64,000 nt of DNA, from contig CAYWXM010000024.1 in the NCBI GenBank assembly GCA_964462595.1, forward strand, positions 62,001-126,000. Direction: 5' to 3'. The translations under genes and the position numbers were made by a program. The DNA comes from SURF-21 sp964462595. Its GTDB lineage: Bacteria; Actinomycetota; Geothermincolia; Geothermincolales; RBG-13-55-18. A model generated the notes under the pieces. The model searched no databases, had not been told where the DNA came from, and was given only the letters and a program-made list of their open reading frames with translations. Positions 62,492 through 64,000 of the stretch are shown here, in pieces. Positions within the stretch are counted from its first letter, which is position 1. Every line of letters starts with the position of its first letter.

Positions 62492-63544
62492 CTACAGCAT
62501 TTCCATTACCTTTTCCGGGATCATCTCCAGCGAAACCACCCAATCAACGCATCCCCTCTCAATAGCCACCCTTGGCATGCCGAACACCAGGCATGATTCC
62601 TCATCCTGTGCGATGGTGGCACCATTGCTCTTCTTTATCTTCTCTATACCACTCGCTCCGTCAGCTCCCATCCCGGTCATGATCACACCCACCGTCTCGC
62701 CCCCGTAAGTCTCGGCGGCAGTGACCATCGTCGTATCGATATGCGGTGAAGCCCCTACCTTGACCTGTGAATCCATCAGCTCCACCCTGCCCGATCCGTC
62801 GTCGTCCGACACCACGACGAGGTCTTTTCCCCCCGGCGCGATCAGTATCCGGCCGGGTTTCAGCTCCTCGTTCCCCTCCGCCTCCTTTACCTGCAGCGCA
62901 CAGATGTTGTTCAGTCTGCCCGCGAAAGAGCGGGTAAAAACACCGGGCATGTGCTGTACAATGATGATGGCCGCCGGCGTATCCTCCGGGAAGCGCGGCA
63001 TTATCTCCGCCAGGGCCTTGGGCCCCCCGGCCGAAGACCCTATGACCACTATTTTTCCCCCTGCCGTTGCCGACCTGGTGCTGGCCGCTTTCCTTCTCGC
63101 CCTGCGTCCGGCCCGCTCTTTCATGATGTAGTTGCGGGCCTGCGACGCGGTCTTTACCTTAAGCACTACTTCGTCTCGCACTTCCTTGACCGAGGAAGGG
63201 TAATGAGATGGCTTGGTAATGAAGTCCACCGCCCCCAGCTCAAGCGCTTTCAGGGTGGCCGTAGCCCCCTTCTGGGCCAGGGCGCTGAGCATGACCACCG
63301 GCAAGGGGTGCTTGCGCATGATATATTCCAGCGCCGTGAGCCCATCCATCTCGGGCATATTTATATCCATCGTCACCACGTCGGGCTCGAGCTCGGCTAT
63401 GGCGCGGATCGCCTCTACGCCATTGGTGGCTGTGCCCACAACCTCCATATCGGGATCTCCCACCATTACGTCCCTCAGGAGTTTGCGCACAAGAGCGGAA
63501 TCGTCAACTATCAGAACTCGGATTCTCCGGGGCAAATAGTTCAC
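62492..63544 (-). CDS. cheB: Chemotaxis methylesterase CheB
   Basis: A 350-residue response regulator-methylesterase. The receiver has VVTMDINMPEMDG with the acceptor Asp at residue 55. The esterase domain opens VVIGSSAGGPKAL (catalytic Ser), continues with VQHMPGVFTRSFAGRL (His) and GMGADGASGIEKIKK (Asp). It removes receptor methyl groups and may deamidate. The cheR partner is not in this window. It is followed by cheA after 39 bases. Confidence 0.95.
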   Translation of the reverse strand: MNYLPRRIRVLIVDDSALVRKLLRDVMVGDPDMEVVGTATNGVEAIRAIAELEPDVVTMDINMPEMDGLTALEYIMRKHPLPVVMLSALAQKGATATLKALELGAVDFITKPSHYPSSVKEVRDEVVLKVKTASQARNYIMKERAGRRARRKAASTRSATAGGKIVVIGSSAGGPKALAEIMPRFPEDTPAAIIIVQHMPGVFTRSFAGRLNNICALQVKEAEGNEELKPGRILIAPGGKDLVVVSDDDGSGRVELMDSQVKVGASPHIDTTMVTAAETYGGETVGVIMTGMGADGASGIEKIKKSNGATIAQDEESCLVFGMPRVAIERGCVDWVVSLEMIPEKVMEML

Positions 63545-63571
63545 CTCCTCCCCGTGCGGGGGAGAGCAGTA

Positions 63572-63937
63572 TTAGTCCTTGAGGGCTTTCTCCACGGCCT
63601 CGATAACCTTCGATGGTTGAAAAGGCTTGATGATGAAGTCCTTTGCCCCAGCTTCCAGGGCTTCCACAACCAGTGGTTGCTGTCCCATTGCGCTGCACAT
63701 CAGGATCTTTGCATCGGGGTCTATCTTCATAATCTGCTTGACCGCCTCGATGCCGTCCATTTCCGGCATGACGATATCCATGGTTACCAGGTTCGGCCTC
63801 ATTTCCTTGAAACGCTCCACCGCTTCAACGCCGTTCTCGGCTTCACCAACCACATCAAAGCCGTCCTTGGACAGGATGTCCCTGATCATCATGCGCATAA
63901 AGAGGGCGTCGTCGACGATCAGCACGGTCGGCGCCAT
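63572..63937 (-). CDS. cheY: Chemotaxis response regulator CheY
   Basis: A 121-residue single-domain receiver. The acidic pocket is IVDDALFM, the acceptor Asp is in LVTMDIVMPEMDG (residue 54), and the Lys is in FIIKPFQP. The start is ATG 63937 with AAAGGAGG just upstream. It is the first gene of this chemotaxis operon in the window. Given the cheA, cheB and cheC neighbours it is CheY rather than a generic regulator; output may be a flagellar motor or a type IV pilus, not decidable here. Confidence 0.93.
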   Translation of the reverse strand: MAPTVLIVDDALFMRMMIRDILSKDGFDVVGEAENGVEAVERFKEMRPNLVTMDIVMPEMDGIEAVKQIMKIDPDAKILMCSAMGQQPLVVEALEAGAKDFIIKPFQPSKVIEAVEKALKD

Positions 63938-64000
63938 ATTTTCCTCCTTTCCCTCTTTTTTTCGTTACCTCGTGGCTCTTCCCGCCTCAGAACCCCAGCC

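Noticed and set aside
1..64000. CRISPR arrays, phage structural genes, rRNA operons and replication origins
   Set aside because: No regularly spaced repeats, phage gene sets, rRNA signatures or DnaA-box clusters were seen.

Overview
The window looks like GC-rich bacterial DNA from an anaerobic member of the Actinobacteriota, and I would guess one of its deep-branching anaerobic classes. The support is gene order: dnaX-ybaB-recR followed by lysC-asd, and serS beside pheA, both as I remember them from actinobacteria, plus a long Gram-positive-type SRP RNA and a CwlM-like protein. Anaerobiosis is inferred from many ferredoxin-type proteins, two proteins with paired-cysteine clusters, and a locus resembling the orange-protein (ORP) operons of sulfate reducers. 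The species is not identifiable by reading alone.

Layout. 0-3 kb: an ABC-2 type exporter (ATPase and two permeases, one cut by the window edge). 3.2-4.4 kb: an acyl-CoA dehydrogenase homologue. 4.4-10.1 kb: two divergent operons rich in NifX-like domains and Mrp/MinD-type ATPases with ferredoxin inserts, a DUF134 protein, and two very small genes read directly from the DNA (42 and 59 residues). 10-23 kb: TrmO-like proteins, a DUF364 protein, fatty-acid/acyl-CoA enzymes, two Fe-S proteins, a WD40 protein, an SDR, an acetoacetate-decarboxylase-family protein and an internally duplicated membrane protein. 24.2-31.7 kb: an accessory stretch between remnants of the 3' half of tRNA-Ser. It holds a catabolic operon (GntR/FadR-type regulator, SDR, BKACE, a dehydrogenase-M24 peptidase fusion, an SCP2 protein) and a 1.75 kb segment with an MNT-HEPN toxin-antitoxin pair.

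31.6-39 kb: tRNA-Ser(UGA), serS, pheA, a DUF4446 protein, then nickel-pincer genes larE and larC, a LOG-like protein and a convergent larA. 39-49.7 kb: an MrfA-type helicase, an orphan membrane-fusion lipoprotein, a zinc-ribbon membrane protein, two CPBP membrane proteases with N-terminal zinc fingers, asd and lysC. 50-53.2 kb: recR, ybaB, dnaX and SRP RNA. 53.4-64 kb: a signalling region with a KaiC-like ATPase, a response regulator, two small membrane proteins, a PAS histidine kinase and a CwlM-like pseudo-amidase, convergent with a chemotaxis operon cheY-cheB-cheA-cheC-cheD-asp23.

The best candidates for new biology are the ORP-like locus with its hidden small genes, the tRNA-Ser-flanked islands with the MNT-HEPN operator, the Gfo/Idh-M24 fusion, the tandem zinc-finger CPBP proteases and the KaiC-kinase-pseudo-amidase operon. 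All functional statements are family-level inferences from reading; no database search was run.
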